The notes under the pieces are model-generated. The model ran no database searches, had not been told where the DNA came from, and saw nothing but the letters and a program-made list of their open reading frames with translations. Both the position numbers and the translations under genes were made by a program. From Ravibacter sp964559125 (GTDB lineage: Bacteria > Bacteroidota > Bacteroidia > Cytophagales > Spirosomataceae): 64,000 nucleotides of DNA. The stretch is taken from the NCBI GenBank assembly GCA_964559125.1, contig CAZLGW010000003.1, positions 186,001-250,000 on the forward strand. Direction: 5' to 3'. This document shows positions 43,933 to 52,188 of this stretch, one piece after another (the first letter of the stretch is position 1; every line of letters starts with the position of its first letter).

Positions 43933-45129
43933 CTAGTCGAACAGGTGCCAGCTATAGATTTGATCCATCAGCTGAAACATTTTCAAAGGGAGTGGTTCGA
44001 GCCAGAGTATCCGGTTGTACCCCATATAAAACACTTGTGGGTGTATAATACAGACGAGGGCGCAAAAAAAGAGTACTAACTGAAATGCTGTATTTGAAGT
44101 GGTATGATGGAGTACAAAAAAGGCTATAAAAAGCAGAGGGAATCCGTAAGAAATCGAGCGGTCAATATCGTGAACGTAAATACCGCTGACGATCAGCACC
44201 AGGAATCCTGTAAGAATCATAAGGCCGAGCATGTATTTTCTGGAGAGCCAGATTACTGCCCCGCATGCCAGCAGGAGTAACCAGGTTCCTTCGAAAACTC
44301 CCCAGAGGCTGCTCCCAAGCCCGTTTCGATGAGCCTGCTCGAAAAGTACGGGTGTCCCCATAGTGGAGTAGGTGTGTCCCTGGAAATACCTGGACTGCAC
44401 ATAATAGCGGATAGAAAAATAGGCGCCCCAAGCTACCCAGATTATTAGGTTCCTGCCGTGGAAGACAGACAGAAAGAGACGTTTCCAGTCGAAAAAATTT
44501 TGAGTATAAGCAAAATTTACAACGTTCCAGAGGAGAATGAATCCACCGGCAAGCACCGCTCGTTCGTCGGTGAAAAAGGCGGCCATAAGCATGGCGAATC
44601 TGACGATCCGGTTGGAGTGCAGCATAGCGGCCAGTAGACAGAAATAAGCGATCCCATCCCCATATCCATGCACCTCGGCAAAGTGCCATGTACCTACGAA
44701 AATGTTGGAAACCGATAAAACAAACAGGGTTGTCCTGACTTTGCTGTCGGTAAGTCTGAAAATGTAGCTGCCGATCCAATAAATAAAAAGCACACCAAGC
44801 ACGGTCTGCAGAACGAGTATCAGCAGGAGATTGTGTCCTGTCAGATAGGATAGCAGCGGGAGAGTCCATCTGAAAATCATATTTTCCCGGCGGACATCCA
44901 GGTCGATTCCTTCCGGGTGGAAAAGGTTATGTGACTGATTTTCTATAAACGCCCATGCATCCAGGTGAGCGCTACCGGTAAGATGACTCAGAAACAGGTG
45001 GTAAGGAGGAAAAGCGAGAAAAACCGAAAGTCCTGCTGAGAAAAAAGTGAGCTTCCATAGCCAGTGACGGCCGGATAGCCATGACTCGATACGGGCCAGG
45101 ATAGTATGGTAGAAGTTTTCCAGGATCAT
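43933..45129 (-). CDS. Polytopic membrane protein, possible GT-C glycosyltransferase
   Basis: A 398-residue protein with about ten hydrophobic segments. I do not recognise a named family. An Asp-rich first periplasmic loop (PEGIDLDVRRENMIFRW) and later TDERAVLAGGFILLW and DIDRSISYGFPLLF are reminiscent of GT-C enzymes that use polyprenyl-phosphate sugars, and this gene is upstream of a GtrB-like transferase on the same strand (159-base gap). A three-part GtrA/B/C-like scheme would then place it as the transferase acting outside. It could equally be an unrelated membrane protein. Confidence 0.55.
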   Translation of the reverse strand: MILENFYHTILARIESWLSGRHWLWKLTFFSAGLSVFLAFPPYHLFLSHLTGSAHLDAWAFIENQSHNLFHPEGIDLDVRRENMIFRWTLPLLSYLTGHNLLLILVLQTVLGVLFIYWIGSYIFRLTDSKVRTTLFVLSVSNIFVGTWHFAEVHGYGDGIAYFCLLAAMLHSNRIVRFAMLMAAFFTDERAVLAGGFILLWNVVNFAYTQNFFDWKRLFLSVFHGRNLIIWVAWGAYFSIRYYVQSRYFQGHTYSTMGTPVLFEQAHRNGLGSSLWGVFEGTWLLLLACGAVIWLSRKYMLGLMILTGFLVLIVSGIYVHDIDRSISYGFPLLFIAFFVLHHTTSNTAFQLVLFFCALVCIIHPQVFYMGYNRILWLEPLPLKMFQLMDQIYSWHLFD

Positions 45130-45282
45130 AATTCAGACCAGAGCTTGGTTTACTGCCTTTCAAACATACGTAAAATAACGATCATTTCTGGTTTCTCAGC
45201 TTATGATCCGCCCGGAGTCAGCTTGTGGTGAGATAGTATCGTACCGCCCCTGCAGGCAGCAGAGATACTGCGTAGCCTCCGG

Positions 45283-45555
45283 TTAGATGTTTGATCCCGG
45301 AGGTTGGGGAAGAGGTGAGCCTGTTACATAGCCCGGTGCGAAAAGGTCGTATATTTCCAATTCCAGGGCTATTACGATTCTTACGATGGTCAGGAACTCT
45401 ATATTGAGCTTACCATTTTCTATTTTGCTGATTTCACTTCTGTCTTTGGATACTGCGAGAGCGAGATCCAGTTGGGACATACCTTTGCTCTTCCGTATGG
45501 ATCTTACGCGCTTACCGAAAGCCATTAATTCATATGTAAAACGTTCGTCCGGCAT
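45283..45555 (-). CDS. XRE-family helix-turn-helix regulator
   Basis: A 90-residue protein with an XRE/Cro-type domain: FGKRVRSIRKSKGMSQLDLA, then VSKDRSEISKIENGKLNIEF, and a short Pro-rich tail. Nothing more than the DNA-binding domain is present. The target is unknown. It has no toxin partner next to it, and the region to its left (45130-45282) holds no gene. The gene is divergent from a short promoter-bearing stretch at 45627-45840. Confidence 0.85.
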   Translation of the reverse strand: MPDERFTYELMAFGKRVRSIRKSKGMSQLDLALAVSKDRSEISKIENGKLNIEFLTIVRIVIALELEIYDLFAPGYVTGSPLPQPPGSNI

Positions 45556-45626
45556 CCGGAACGAAAGTCAGGCAAAATTTCTGATAAAAAAGTGTGTTAT
45601 AGCTCACGTTATGGATTCATTATATG

Positions 45627-45634
45627 TATCTTTG
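45627..45634 (+). promoter_or_regulatory. Candidate -7 box in the 45.6 kb gap
   Basis: TATCTTTG matches TAnnTTTG. It lies 57 bases upstream of a 31-codon hydrophobic open frame. No convincing -33 element at the normal spacing. Confidence 0.35.
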
Positions 45635-45691
45635 TTAATGCGCGCCTGTTAACGGAATTCACCCGAAGTAAGCAACCAAAACAAGCTCCTC

Positions 45692-45787
45692 ATGAAACAA
45701 TTTTTTCTGCAACGAGGAAAGTTGTGCATCTATCTGTTCTATTTCCTGCTGTTTTTTCTTTTGCTGTGGACCTGGAAGCCGGCTTAA
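45692..45787 (+). CDS. Possible 31-residue hydrophobic peptide
   Basis: ATG to TAA, 31 codons: a basic start (MKQFFLQRGKL) followed by about 16 hydrophobic residues (LFYFLLFFLLLWTW) and a KPA end, the layout of a single-pass small membrane peptide. A -7-like box lies upstream and a GC-rich hairpin downstream, which together frame a transcript of roughly 200 bases. The frame is short enough to occur by chance, so this is tentative. Confidence 0.25.
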   Translation: MKQFFLQRGKLCIYLFYFLLFFLLLWTWKPA

Positions 45788-45815
45788 GGTCAGAAATTTG
45801 TGTGGTATAATTGCC

Positions 45816-45840
45816 CTCCCCTCGTCTTGCGACGAGGGAG
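45816..45840 (+). terminator. Hairpin downstream of the small open frame
   Basis: CCCTCGTC (45819-45826) pairs with GACGAGGG (45831-45838) around TTGC, and is followed by AGAGCTTTTC. The T-run is short, so it may be a weak terminator or another member of the GC-rich intergenic repeats. Confidence 0.35.
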
Positions 45841-45924
45841 AGCTTTTCGGCACTGAGAAGTCACAGAGTATGTATAGATGGAGGGATACAGTATAGAGGA
45901 GGGGACAGGAGAGCGATATATTTC

Positions 45925-46314
45925 TCAATCCTGAATAAAGGCCACTGCAACTTCTCCGTTGAATTGAAGTAATGCCGGGTTGCCGTCCTGTTCGGGCGTA
46001 TAGCTTCCGGTGACAGTAGAGCTTGTGTTGCCCTGCTTGGTGCGGCGCGGCTTATCAGGCAGCGCTGCCATAACGATCGGCCGCCTGCCAATAAACGCAG
46101 AGCCGAACAGGTAGCCCCAGAACAGGAGGAATGAAGGAGGCACTTCGTCCAGATATTCTTCCTGTGAAGGCTGGAGGGTGAAATTATCCCGGAACCAGGA
46201 CTTAAAATCAGTACCGGCTGCGCGGGCCTCCAGGTAGAGCTGCTCATCGCTCAGCGCATACAATTCTGCTGTTTTGGCAGACACACCTTCCGGTGTAAAA
46301 GCTACTTTTTCCAT
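45925..46314 (-). CDS. Conserved-looking hypothetical protein
   Basis: The ATG at 46314 gives 129 residues (MEKVAFTPEGVSAKTAELY); the frame continues upstream, but the extra 33 residues look like non-coding translation. The mid part, VPPSFLLFWGYLFGSAFIGRRP, is hydrophobic and could be one membrane-associated helix; the C-terminus is polar. I do not recognise a family. It stands alone between the XRE and LytTR regulator genes, on the strand opposite to the latter. Codon usage looks like its neighbours. Confidence 0.6.
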   Translation of the reverse strand: MEKVAFTPEGVSAKTAELYALSDEQLYLEARAAGTDFKSWFRDNFTLQPSQEEYLDEVPPSFLLFWGYLFGSAFIGRRPIVMAALPDKPRRTKQGNTSSTVTGSYTPEQDGNPALLQFNGEVAVAFIQD

Positions 46315-46612
46315 GTAAGATAAAAGTTTGGTGAAAAAATAATGGGGGTAAACTACTATCCTGAAAAGAGCCTTCCAACGAAAAAAATGCGTGAAAGATA
46401 CGAAGTACTTCATCTTCTACTTCAAAAAACTGAAGTAGTAAAGACAGATGTCCCCGGGAAGAGTCAAATAAGAAAACTAATAAAAATCCTTAAAAAAGTT
46501 CTGATGATATTTTTCTATTAACATCCAAATAGACTATCTTAACGGCTTAAGAGTGTATACGCACCCCTCTTGTTTCTTATTTGATATGTCATTTTAAAAC
46601 TTACTATACATC

Positions 46613-47479
46613 ATGGATGAAAAGTACGTTCCGCTTTCCCGGCAGGATTCCCGTTCGGTGTTTCATTACCACGACCGGCTTTTCAGGTTTACCCTCATTC
46701 TGTTGGTATCGGTTTTCGTGTCTACCTATGGGGGAGACGGCATTCTGAACGCTTTTAGCGATCCGGATTTCTATTGGGAGCTGGCGGCTACAATTGTTTT
46801 TACGGCTTTGCTGGCCGAATGGATCAATTTCATCACCTGCACGCTCGACCGAGTATACGACTGGGAGCAAAAAACAGGGATGCGCCTGATTTTGCAGGTA
46901 TCGCTCGGAGTTGTAATGCCGGCCCTGGCAGAAGTGATCCTGGCTGTGGCCTGGTTCAGGATGATCGGGACCGACATCCGTGAAACTACCTTTATTCTGT
47001 ATGCCTTCCCCCTGATCGTGATGCTTATCGCGATCTTTAACATGTATTATTTCACGCACTACGTATACCTGAAGTGGAAGAGAAGAGAGGCAGTGCAACA
47101 GGCAACCGGTACCGGCGGCTTACCCGCAGATGAAATTCCGGTTTATTTCGGGGGCAACCTGCAATACCTGCCGGCTACCGATATTATTTATGCTTACAGG
47201 CAGGGTAAGTATAACTATGTGAAAACAAAGGGGGAGTCTTACGTGATTTCGCTTCCTCTCGACAAACTGGAAGAAACACTTGACAGTTTTTTCTTTTTTC
47301 GGCTGAACAGGCAGATTATCGCGCACCGGGCCTGCTGCCGGGGATATATACCGGCAGGATACGGCAAACTGCAGGTAGATCTTTCGCCCCCTCCGCCGGT
47401 GGAGCAACCGGTTGTGGTAAGCCAGAAGCGGGCGGGGGCTTTCAGGGGATGGATAGACCTGAAAATGCCCCCGGCTTAG
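46613..47479 (+). CDS. Membrane-anchored LytTR-type transcriptional regulator
   Basis: A 288-residue protein with four hydrophobic helices (about 26-42, 60-78, 95-115, 125-148) and a C-terminal LytTR DNA-binding domain (about 165-265: LQYLPATDIIYAYRQGKYNYV, DKLEETLDSFFFFRLNRQII). It lacks a receiver domain, so it should sense through the membrane part. Such one-component LytTR regulators are frequent in Bacteroidota. The last 25 residues are Pro- and Val-rich and lie beyond the domain. It is convergent with fabI, 12 bases apart, and has a 300-base leader region shared with the divergent hypothetical gene. Confidence 0.85.
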   Translation: MDEKYVPLSRQDSRSVFHYHDRLFRFTLILLVSVFVSTYGGDGILNAFSDPDFYWELAATIVFTALLAEWINFITCTLDRVYDWEQKTGMRLILQVSLGVVMPALAEVILAVAWFRMIGTDIRETTFILYAFPLIVMLIAIFNMYYFTHYVYLKWKRREAVQQATGTGGLPADEIPVYFGGNLQYLPATDIIYAYRQGKYNYVKTKGESYVISLPLDKLEETLDSFFFFRLNRQIIAHRACCRGYIPAGYGKLQVDLSPPPPVEQPVVVSQKRAGAFRGWIDLKMPPA

Positions 47480-47491
47480 ACCGGACCGATG

Positions 47492-48304
47492 TTATTTATT
47501 TAAAAGCTCGATGATTTCTTCCGAAATCCCGGTAGAAGAATAGCCGCCGTCATGATAAAGATTTTGCATCGTTACAAGACGGGTCAGGTCGGAAAAAAGC
47601 GAAATCACATAATTGGCACAATCGTCGGCCGAAGCATTGCCGAGCGGGCTCAGTTTGTCGGCAAAATCAAAGAAGGAATTGAATCCGCCTATTCCGCTTC
47701 CTGCCGTGGTTTTGGTGGGAGATTGCGAAACGGTGTTTACCCTCACGTTTTTAAGCTTGCCGTACCGGTAGCCATAGCTTCTGGCGATGCTTTCGAGTGT
47801 AGCCTTTGCATCTGCCATATCCGTATAAAAAGGATAGGTACGCTGAGCTGCAATATAGGAGAGAGCTACCACTGATCCCCATTCGTTGATCGCATCCTGC
47901 TTTTCGGCTACCTGCAGAAACTTGTGCAGGGATAGCGCCGAAATGTCGAGGCTTTTCTGGAACCATTCATAGTTAAGATCCCCGTATTCCTTTCCCTTAC
48001 GGATATTAGGAGACATGCCTATAGAGTGAAGCAGGAAATCGATTTTTCCTCCCAACACTTCTGTGGATTGCGAAAAGAGGTTCTCGATATCCTCCACAAG
48101 GGTAGCGTCGGCCGGAATGATAGTAGCGTCGGTGGCATTTGCCAGTTCGTTGATCGCACCGAGGCGCATTGCCACGGGTGCATTGGTCAGGATGAAGGAA
48201 GCGCCTTCCTCTTTTGCCTTTAACGCAACTTTCCAGGCAATGGAGTTCTCATCCAATGCGCCGGATATAATTCCTTTTTTGCCTTTTAGCAAACCGTAAG
48301 CCAT
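47492..48304 (-). CDS. fabI: Enoyl-[acyl-carrier-protein] reductase FabI
   Basis: The NADH-dependent enzyme reduces enoyl-ACP in the last step of each fatty-acid elongation cycle. The ATG at 48304 gives MAYGLLKGKKGIISGAL, the usual start, and 270 residues; the frame is open 11 codons upstream. The catalytic YTDMADAK (Tyr-x6-Lys) and the segment VNTVSQSPTKTTAGSGI are clear, and GMSPNIRKGKEYGDL is typical of the Bacteroidota type. A good promoter lies upstream (48355-48385). Confidence 0.95.
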   Translation of the reverse strand: MAYGLLKGKKGIISGALDENSIAWKVALKAKEEGASFILTNAPVAMRLGAINELANATDATIIPADATLVEDIENLFSQSTEVLGGKIDFLLHSIGMSPNIRKGKEYGDLNYEWFQKSLDISALSLHKFLQVAEKQDAINEWGSVVALSYIAAQRTYPFYTDMADAKATLESIARSYGYRYGKLKNVRVNTVSQSPTKTTAGSGIGGFNSFFDFADKLSPLGNASADDCANYVISLFSDLTRLVTMQNLYHDGGYSSTGISEEIIELLNK

Positions 48305-48354
48305 AATGCGGTCAATTTGTTGTTGGGTTGGTAACAATATCAGTATTCGGACAG

Positions 48355-48385
48355 CAAATGTATACTTTATTTGGTTCGAGGCAAA
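48355..48385 (-). promoter_or_regulatory. Bacteroidota-type promoter for fabI
   Basis: On the minus strand, TTTG (48385-48382) is followed after 19 bases by TACATTTG (48362-48355), matching TTTG-N19-TAnnTTTG. The fabI ATG is about 50 bases downstream. This is the best-matching promoter in the window. Confidence 0.7.
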
Positions 48386-48403
48386 AGATTAATCCTACAA
48401 ACC

Positions 48404-49003
48404 TCAGTGCCGCACATAGCCCTGACCGGTAAAATCCCAAATGCGCTCAGGTGTGATGCAGATGTCCATCCTGATATCGTACGGGCCGATATCAGATATC
48501 ATTTCTACGGGATCGAAAATGCACACTCCGATTTTCAGGGTACCTGCTCTGCATGTGGCCAGGAATGTGTCATAAAATCCTCTGCCGTACCCGACCCTGT
48601 GCCCCGACTTGTCGAAGATAAGCAGAGGTACAATGACGGCGTCTATTTCTTGGGTGGGTACTTCTTCAGGTGCTACCGGCTCCGGAATTCCCCAACAGTT
48701 ATATGCAAGACTGGCAGAGGCGTCGAAAATATGATGGGAAAGTACCCTTTCACCGTTCCCGATCCTGGGAGCAGCGGTTTTTATAGAAGGAAGTTCCTCC
48801 CTGATTCTCCTCAGGATGACAAACGTATCCACTTCCTTTTTGGCTTCCGAAGGCAGGAACGAATGAATGCATCTAATGCCGGGGCGGTAAGAAAGCCACC
48901 CTATAAGCTTATCTGCAATTATTCCGGATTGCTGCCTGATAGTTTCCGCGGGAACCCCGCTTCTCTTTTCCCTGTAGAGCTTCCGGAGGTCTTTTTTTAG
49001 CAT
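48404..49003 (-). CDS. 5-formyltetrahydrofolate cyclo-ligase
   Basis: The 199-residue enzyme converts 5-formyl-THF and ATP to 5,10-methenyl-THF in the cytoplasm. Motifs: the basic N-terminus KKDLRKLYREKRSG, IHSFLPSEAKKEVDT, and the diagnostic RVGYGRGFYDTFLA (near residues 145-158). Length fits. It starts 2 bases after the stop of bshC, so the two are co-transcribed; fabI follows after 99 bases with its own promoter inside that interval. Confidence 0.92.
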   Translation of the reverse strand: MLKKDLRKLYREKRSGVPAETIRQQSGIIADKLIGWLSYRPGIRCIHSFLPSEAKKEVDTFVILRRIREELPSIKTAAPRIGNGERVLSHHIFDASASLAYNCWGIPEPVAPEEVPTQEIDAVIVPLLIFDKSGHRVGYGRGFYDTFLATCRAGTLKIGVCIFDPVEMISDIGPYDIRMDICITPERIWDFTGQGYVRH

Positions 49004-49005
49004 AG

Positions 49006-50571
49006 CTATTCGCTCAGTAAGTCATTTTCTTCGAGAACGACAAAGCGAAAGTCGAGCGGATCAAAGCTCCTGAACAGACCCGGGATAAAATGCCGGTTTG
49101 TAAGATGGAAGTCAAGGAAATTGGCATACCGCTCCTGGGGAACACCGTTGGGGAAGAAACTGTCGAGTACGGCCTGGAGCTGGCCCAGCACAACGCCATG
49201 CTTTCTCTCTTCGGCTTTATGGATACGCTTTTCCAGCTTTGCAAAGGATTTCAGCAGCCTGGTCTTTTCGGCCAGCGCTGCAGCTTCCATCGTTACGTCT
49301 ACAGCTTTGGCTTTTGAAGCAACCTTATCAAGAAGCGACTTCAATTCGTCCTTTTCTTCTTCAAGATGGAGACAGTGTCCGGCATGTCTTTCCACTATTT
49401 TTTTTCGCAGGAGGTCTTTGTCGCCGAATACGTCGGGATAGCCGAGATTGAGCTTTTTTAACCTTCTTTCTTCTGCAGCGGTCACATACAATGCGAAGTT
49501 GCGCGGTATAAGCGCGGGGAAAGGAACGCGATAGAGGTCGAAGATACTTTTAAGCTGCATCCAGTAGGGGATCTCCGAGGGGCCGCCTATGTAAGCCAGG
49601 TTGGGTAAGATATATTCCTGGTAAAGCGGCCTGAGCACCACGTTGGGGCTGAAGCGTTCGGGATGCTGCTCCGCTTCTGCCAGGATGGCCTCCTGCGTGA
49701 ATTTTTTGCCTGTCCGCAGTACCTGGTATTCGTCACCGCTTCTTACAATACGTTCGCGTAGCCGGGGAGCGAGATAGAACAGGTTGATTTCCCTGGCATG
49801 TACGGGGGTATCGTAACCCAGAGCATTCAGCTGCCGGGAAGTGTGCTGCACCAGGTCGGCACATTTTACTTCCGTAAGCTCCTCTTTAATGACAGGAAGG
49901 AATTCCCTCTTTAAAACAGGGTGGCTGGCATCGAGGCTGATAAGGCCCGCTTTGCCAAAAAAGTCATGCATATATTGCCTGACGGCCCCGGTAAGGGTAT
50001 CATTTTCGGCATAGGCCCTTTCGAAGATGCTGACCTGCTCGGGAAACTGCGCTGCAATAGCGGCCAGTCCGCGGGGATCCAACTCACCGACCGGGCCGGC
50101 CGGCTCCCCGTTCCAGGTAAAAGTTTTGCCGAAAACGTGGACGGAAGCAATTTCCATGAAATCGTGATCTTCTGTAGCCATCCAGTATACCGGCACAAAA
50201 TTATAATCGGGATAGGTAATCTTAAGCAGCCTCGCCAGGTTGATCGTGGTGATGATCTTATAGAAAATATACAGGGGGCCACCGAAAACGTTGAGCTGGT
50301 GCCCGGTGGTCACAGTAAAGGTTTTTTCATCCAGCAGCACGGAAAAATCGGGTACATCGGGCAGGTCCCTGTATTGCTCCTTAAGCACATCTACGAGCAG
50401 CTTTCGTTTTGCCGGCCCGAACTTTTCCCTGTTCTCTATCAGGAATCTGAAGTTCTCAAGATTGGGATAATAGGAATAGAATGAACTTAAATCCGGTTTT
50501 CCCGCAAGATAATCGATCAGTAATTTTGGGAACTGCCCGGTCTGCTGCAGCTCGAGGTATTGTTGCATCAT
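49006..50571 (-). CDS. bshC: Bacillithiol biosynthesis cysteine-adding enzyme BshC
   Basis: The product (521 residues) adds cysteine to glucosaminyl-malate in the last step of bacillithiol synthesis, the low-molecular-weight thiol of Firmicutes and many Bacteroidota. Family motifs are present: TVTTGHQLNVFGGPLYIFYK (near residues 87-106), VYWMATEDHDFMEI, NVVLRPLYQEYILPNLAYIGG and a coiled-coil stretch near the C-terminus (DELKSLLDKVASKAK). BshA and BshB genes are not in the window. It is followed by the cyclo-ligase gene after 2 bases. Confidence 0.95.
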   Translation of the reverse strand: MMQQYLELQQTGQFPKLLIDYLAGKPDLSSFYSYYPNLENFRFLIENREKFGPAKRKLLVDVLKEQYRDLPDVPDFSVLLDEKTFTVTTGHQLNVFGGPLYIFYKIITTINLARLLKITYPDYNFVPVYWMATEDHDFMEIASVHVFGKTFTWNGEPAGPVGELDPRGLAAIAAQFPEQVSIFERAYAENDTLTGAVRQYMHDFFGKAGLISLDASHPVLKREFLPVIKEELTEVKCADLVQHTSRQLNALGYDTPVHAREINLFYLAPRLRERIVRSGDEYQVLRTGKKFTQEAILAEAEQHPERFSPNVVLRPLYQEYILPNLAYIGGPSEIPYWMQLKSIFDLYRVPFPALIPRNFALYVTAAEERRLKKLNLGYPDVFGDKDLLRKKIVERHAGHCLHLEEEKDELKSLLDKVASKAKAVDVTMEAAALAEKTRLLKSFAKLEKRIHKAEERKHGVVLGQLQAVLDSFFPNGVPQERYANFLDFHLTNRHFIPGLFRSFDPLDFRFVVLEENDLLSE

Positions 50572-50669
50572 AGGTTGTGATCCAGAGGTGCGTCTGTTCT
50601 GTTGTTAACGTCAAAAGACAAGTACATAATTCCCAAAGTATCCGGGGACGACAGAAAAAAATACTTTAT

Positions 50670-51722
50670 TCAGTCGTCTGAAATGCCTAATTCCCTGATG
50701 ATGACTTCCGCGTCAAATCCGTCTTCTATAGAGGGCAGGTATTTCTCATAGGCTTCTTTCTGAAGCTTGGTCGCATATGTCCGGTGGAAGAAATAACGCC
50801 CGTATTTGATAACATAGTTCAGGATAAAAAACCGGTATGCTTCTTTCATGAACCTGACTTCGTTGGCTGTCAGGGGGTATATGGCGTGATACTCTTTAAG
50901 GAATAGCAGGAAGCGGGACTCACTAAGCGTATTGATGCCGTAGCTGAAGACCGTCCGGTCGCCTACATCGGAAACTACGCGGCTGAAGAAATAAAAGTCC
51001 ATGATCCGGTTGGATATACGGAACCAGTCGTAGTCCCAGCGCGAAAAAAGCTGAAGATCTTCTGAAACGGAAAAATTACCGATGTTCCAGTCTACAAAAA
51101 CCGGCAGCTTGTCGAAGGCCTTGATACCCAGCAGATCGATATTCTTCAAAAACCGCTCGCAATGCAACTGGATCGTATCGACGTGGAGACGGTATTCGAA
51201 CCTGCCTGTGTCTGTCTGCAGGATTCCCAGCAATTCCTGGATATCGGTACGTACGGTTTTGGAGGATTTAGGAAGTATTTTCCCGGCGCGAAGGCAGGCC
51301 TTGTGAAAGGTAGCCATCTCTTTGCCCAGCTTCCTGATCTGCTCTTCGTTAAGCCTTGCAGGAAGACGGTTAGCGCTCCTGATAGGGTTATAAAAAACGA
51401 CCCAGGTATCGATAAAGCTGTTTTTGTAGCGGTATGTGTAGACCTGGTTGTTTTTGACGAGCGATTTGGCCAGCACATTCTCATAAGGGTAAAGCAAATT
51501 GGTTGCCAGCGCATGGATGATCCGGTGATCTTCCTTAAAATGCTCGAAAACCCCGAAATACGATAATTTGGCGATCACCATTTCATCGGAGTCCAGCCGT
51601 ACTCTGAAAACATGATTGGTAGAAACCCGGGCACTTATATCTTCAATCGAAACGATCTCCCTGTTTTTATCGTAATGATGCCAGGCCTCTGTTATAACGG
51701 CCGGATAGTCGACAATTCGCAT
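50670..51722 (-). CDS. APH/choline-kinase-like phosphotransferase, substrate unknown
   Basis: A 350-residue protein with the aminoglycoside-phosphotransferase fold: an N-terminal lobe with VIAKLSYFG (ATP-binding Lys), a Brenner-type catalytic motif VFVDWNIGNFSV (Asp and Asn near 208-216; HGD is replaced by VDW) and a metal-binding RWDYDWFRISN. It is longer than most drug-modifying kinases and sits in a housekeeping context, so a role on a cell metabolite is more likely than antibiotic resistance. It lies 98 bases upstream of bshC on the same strand and is divergent from fbp. It may be co-transcribed with bshC. Confidence 0.75.
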   Translation of the reverse strand: MRIVDYPAVITEAWHHYDKNREIVSIEDISARVSTNHVFRVRLDSDEMVIAKLSYFGVFEHFKEDHRIIHALATNLLYPYENVLAKSLVKNNQVYTYRYKNSFIDTWVVFYNPIRSANRLPARLNEEQIRKLGKEMATFHKACLRAGKILPKSSKTVRTDIQELLGILQTDTGRFEYRLHVDTIQLHCERFLKNIDLLGIKAFDKLPVFVDWNIGNFSVSEDLQLFSRWDYDWFRISNRIMDFYFFSRVVSDVGDRTVFSYGINTLSESRFLLFLKEYHAIYPLTANEVRFMKEAYRFFILNYVIKYGRYFFHRTYATKLQKEAYEKYLPSIEDGFDAEVIIRELGISDD

Positions 51723-52188
51723 ATTAGACTCAAATGAATAAGGGATAAAAGGGAGGGAATTGTATGATCCGTCCGCCTTTTCCGCTTTGAATTAAACGCT
51801 TTGCTGCGAAAATACGCTATACCTCTGATTACTTAATTTATAGAGGAGGTTGAATTTTGAATAAATATTCTTAAAAAAGTTTAATTTTAACGTGAGAGGT
51901 TAAAGCTTGTCTGAAGATATTTTTCCTGAAAAAGTACGGTAAGCTAAGTAAGGGTAGGAGGTGAGTTTGCGCGTCACTGGGCTGTATATGAGCAAGCTGG
52001 CAGAGCAGTAGCCAAACGTTTTTCTGAAAACTTTTTATAACGATACAAATCAAATATATAAACCGCTGCCCTTTAAAATCCAATTGGAGTCATGTTGTCG
52101 ATTTCGCAGCCGGAGTTTAGCAATATGACTCACGACAGACACTTTTTTTAATATTCCGGTCAAACATCTTAACTACATAATTCAAATC
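51723..52188. other. Intergenic region without a supported gene
   Basis: This 466-base AT-rich gap separates the divergent kinase and fbp genes. It has a minus-strand TATATTTG box (52058-52051) with TTG 22 bases upstream (52083-52081), which could start a long leader to the kinase gene. A 70-codon minus-strand frame (52083-51871) begins upstream of that box and has no family features; I do not call it. Confidence 0.4.

Noticed and set aside
45130..45282. Possible small RNA or tRNA in the gap left of the XRE regulator
   Set aside because: Only short 6-bp inverted repeats (AGTATC/GATACT); no cloverleaf, T-loop motif or promoter box.
51871..52083. 70-codon minus-strand frame in the kinase-fbp gap
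   Set aside because: Begins upstream of the only promoter-like box on that strand, and the sequence has no domain or signal features.
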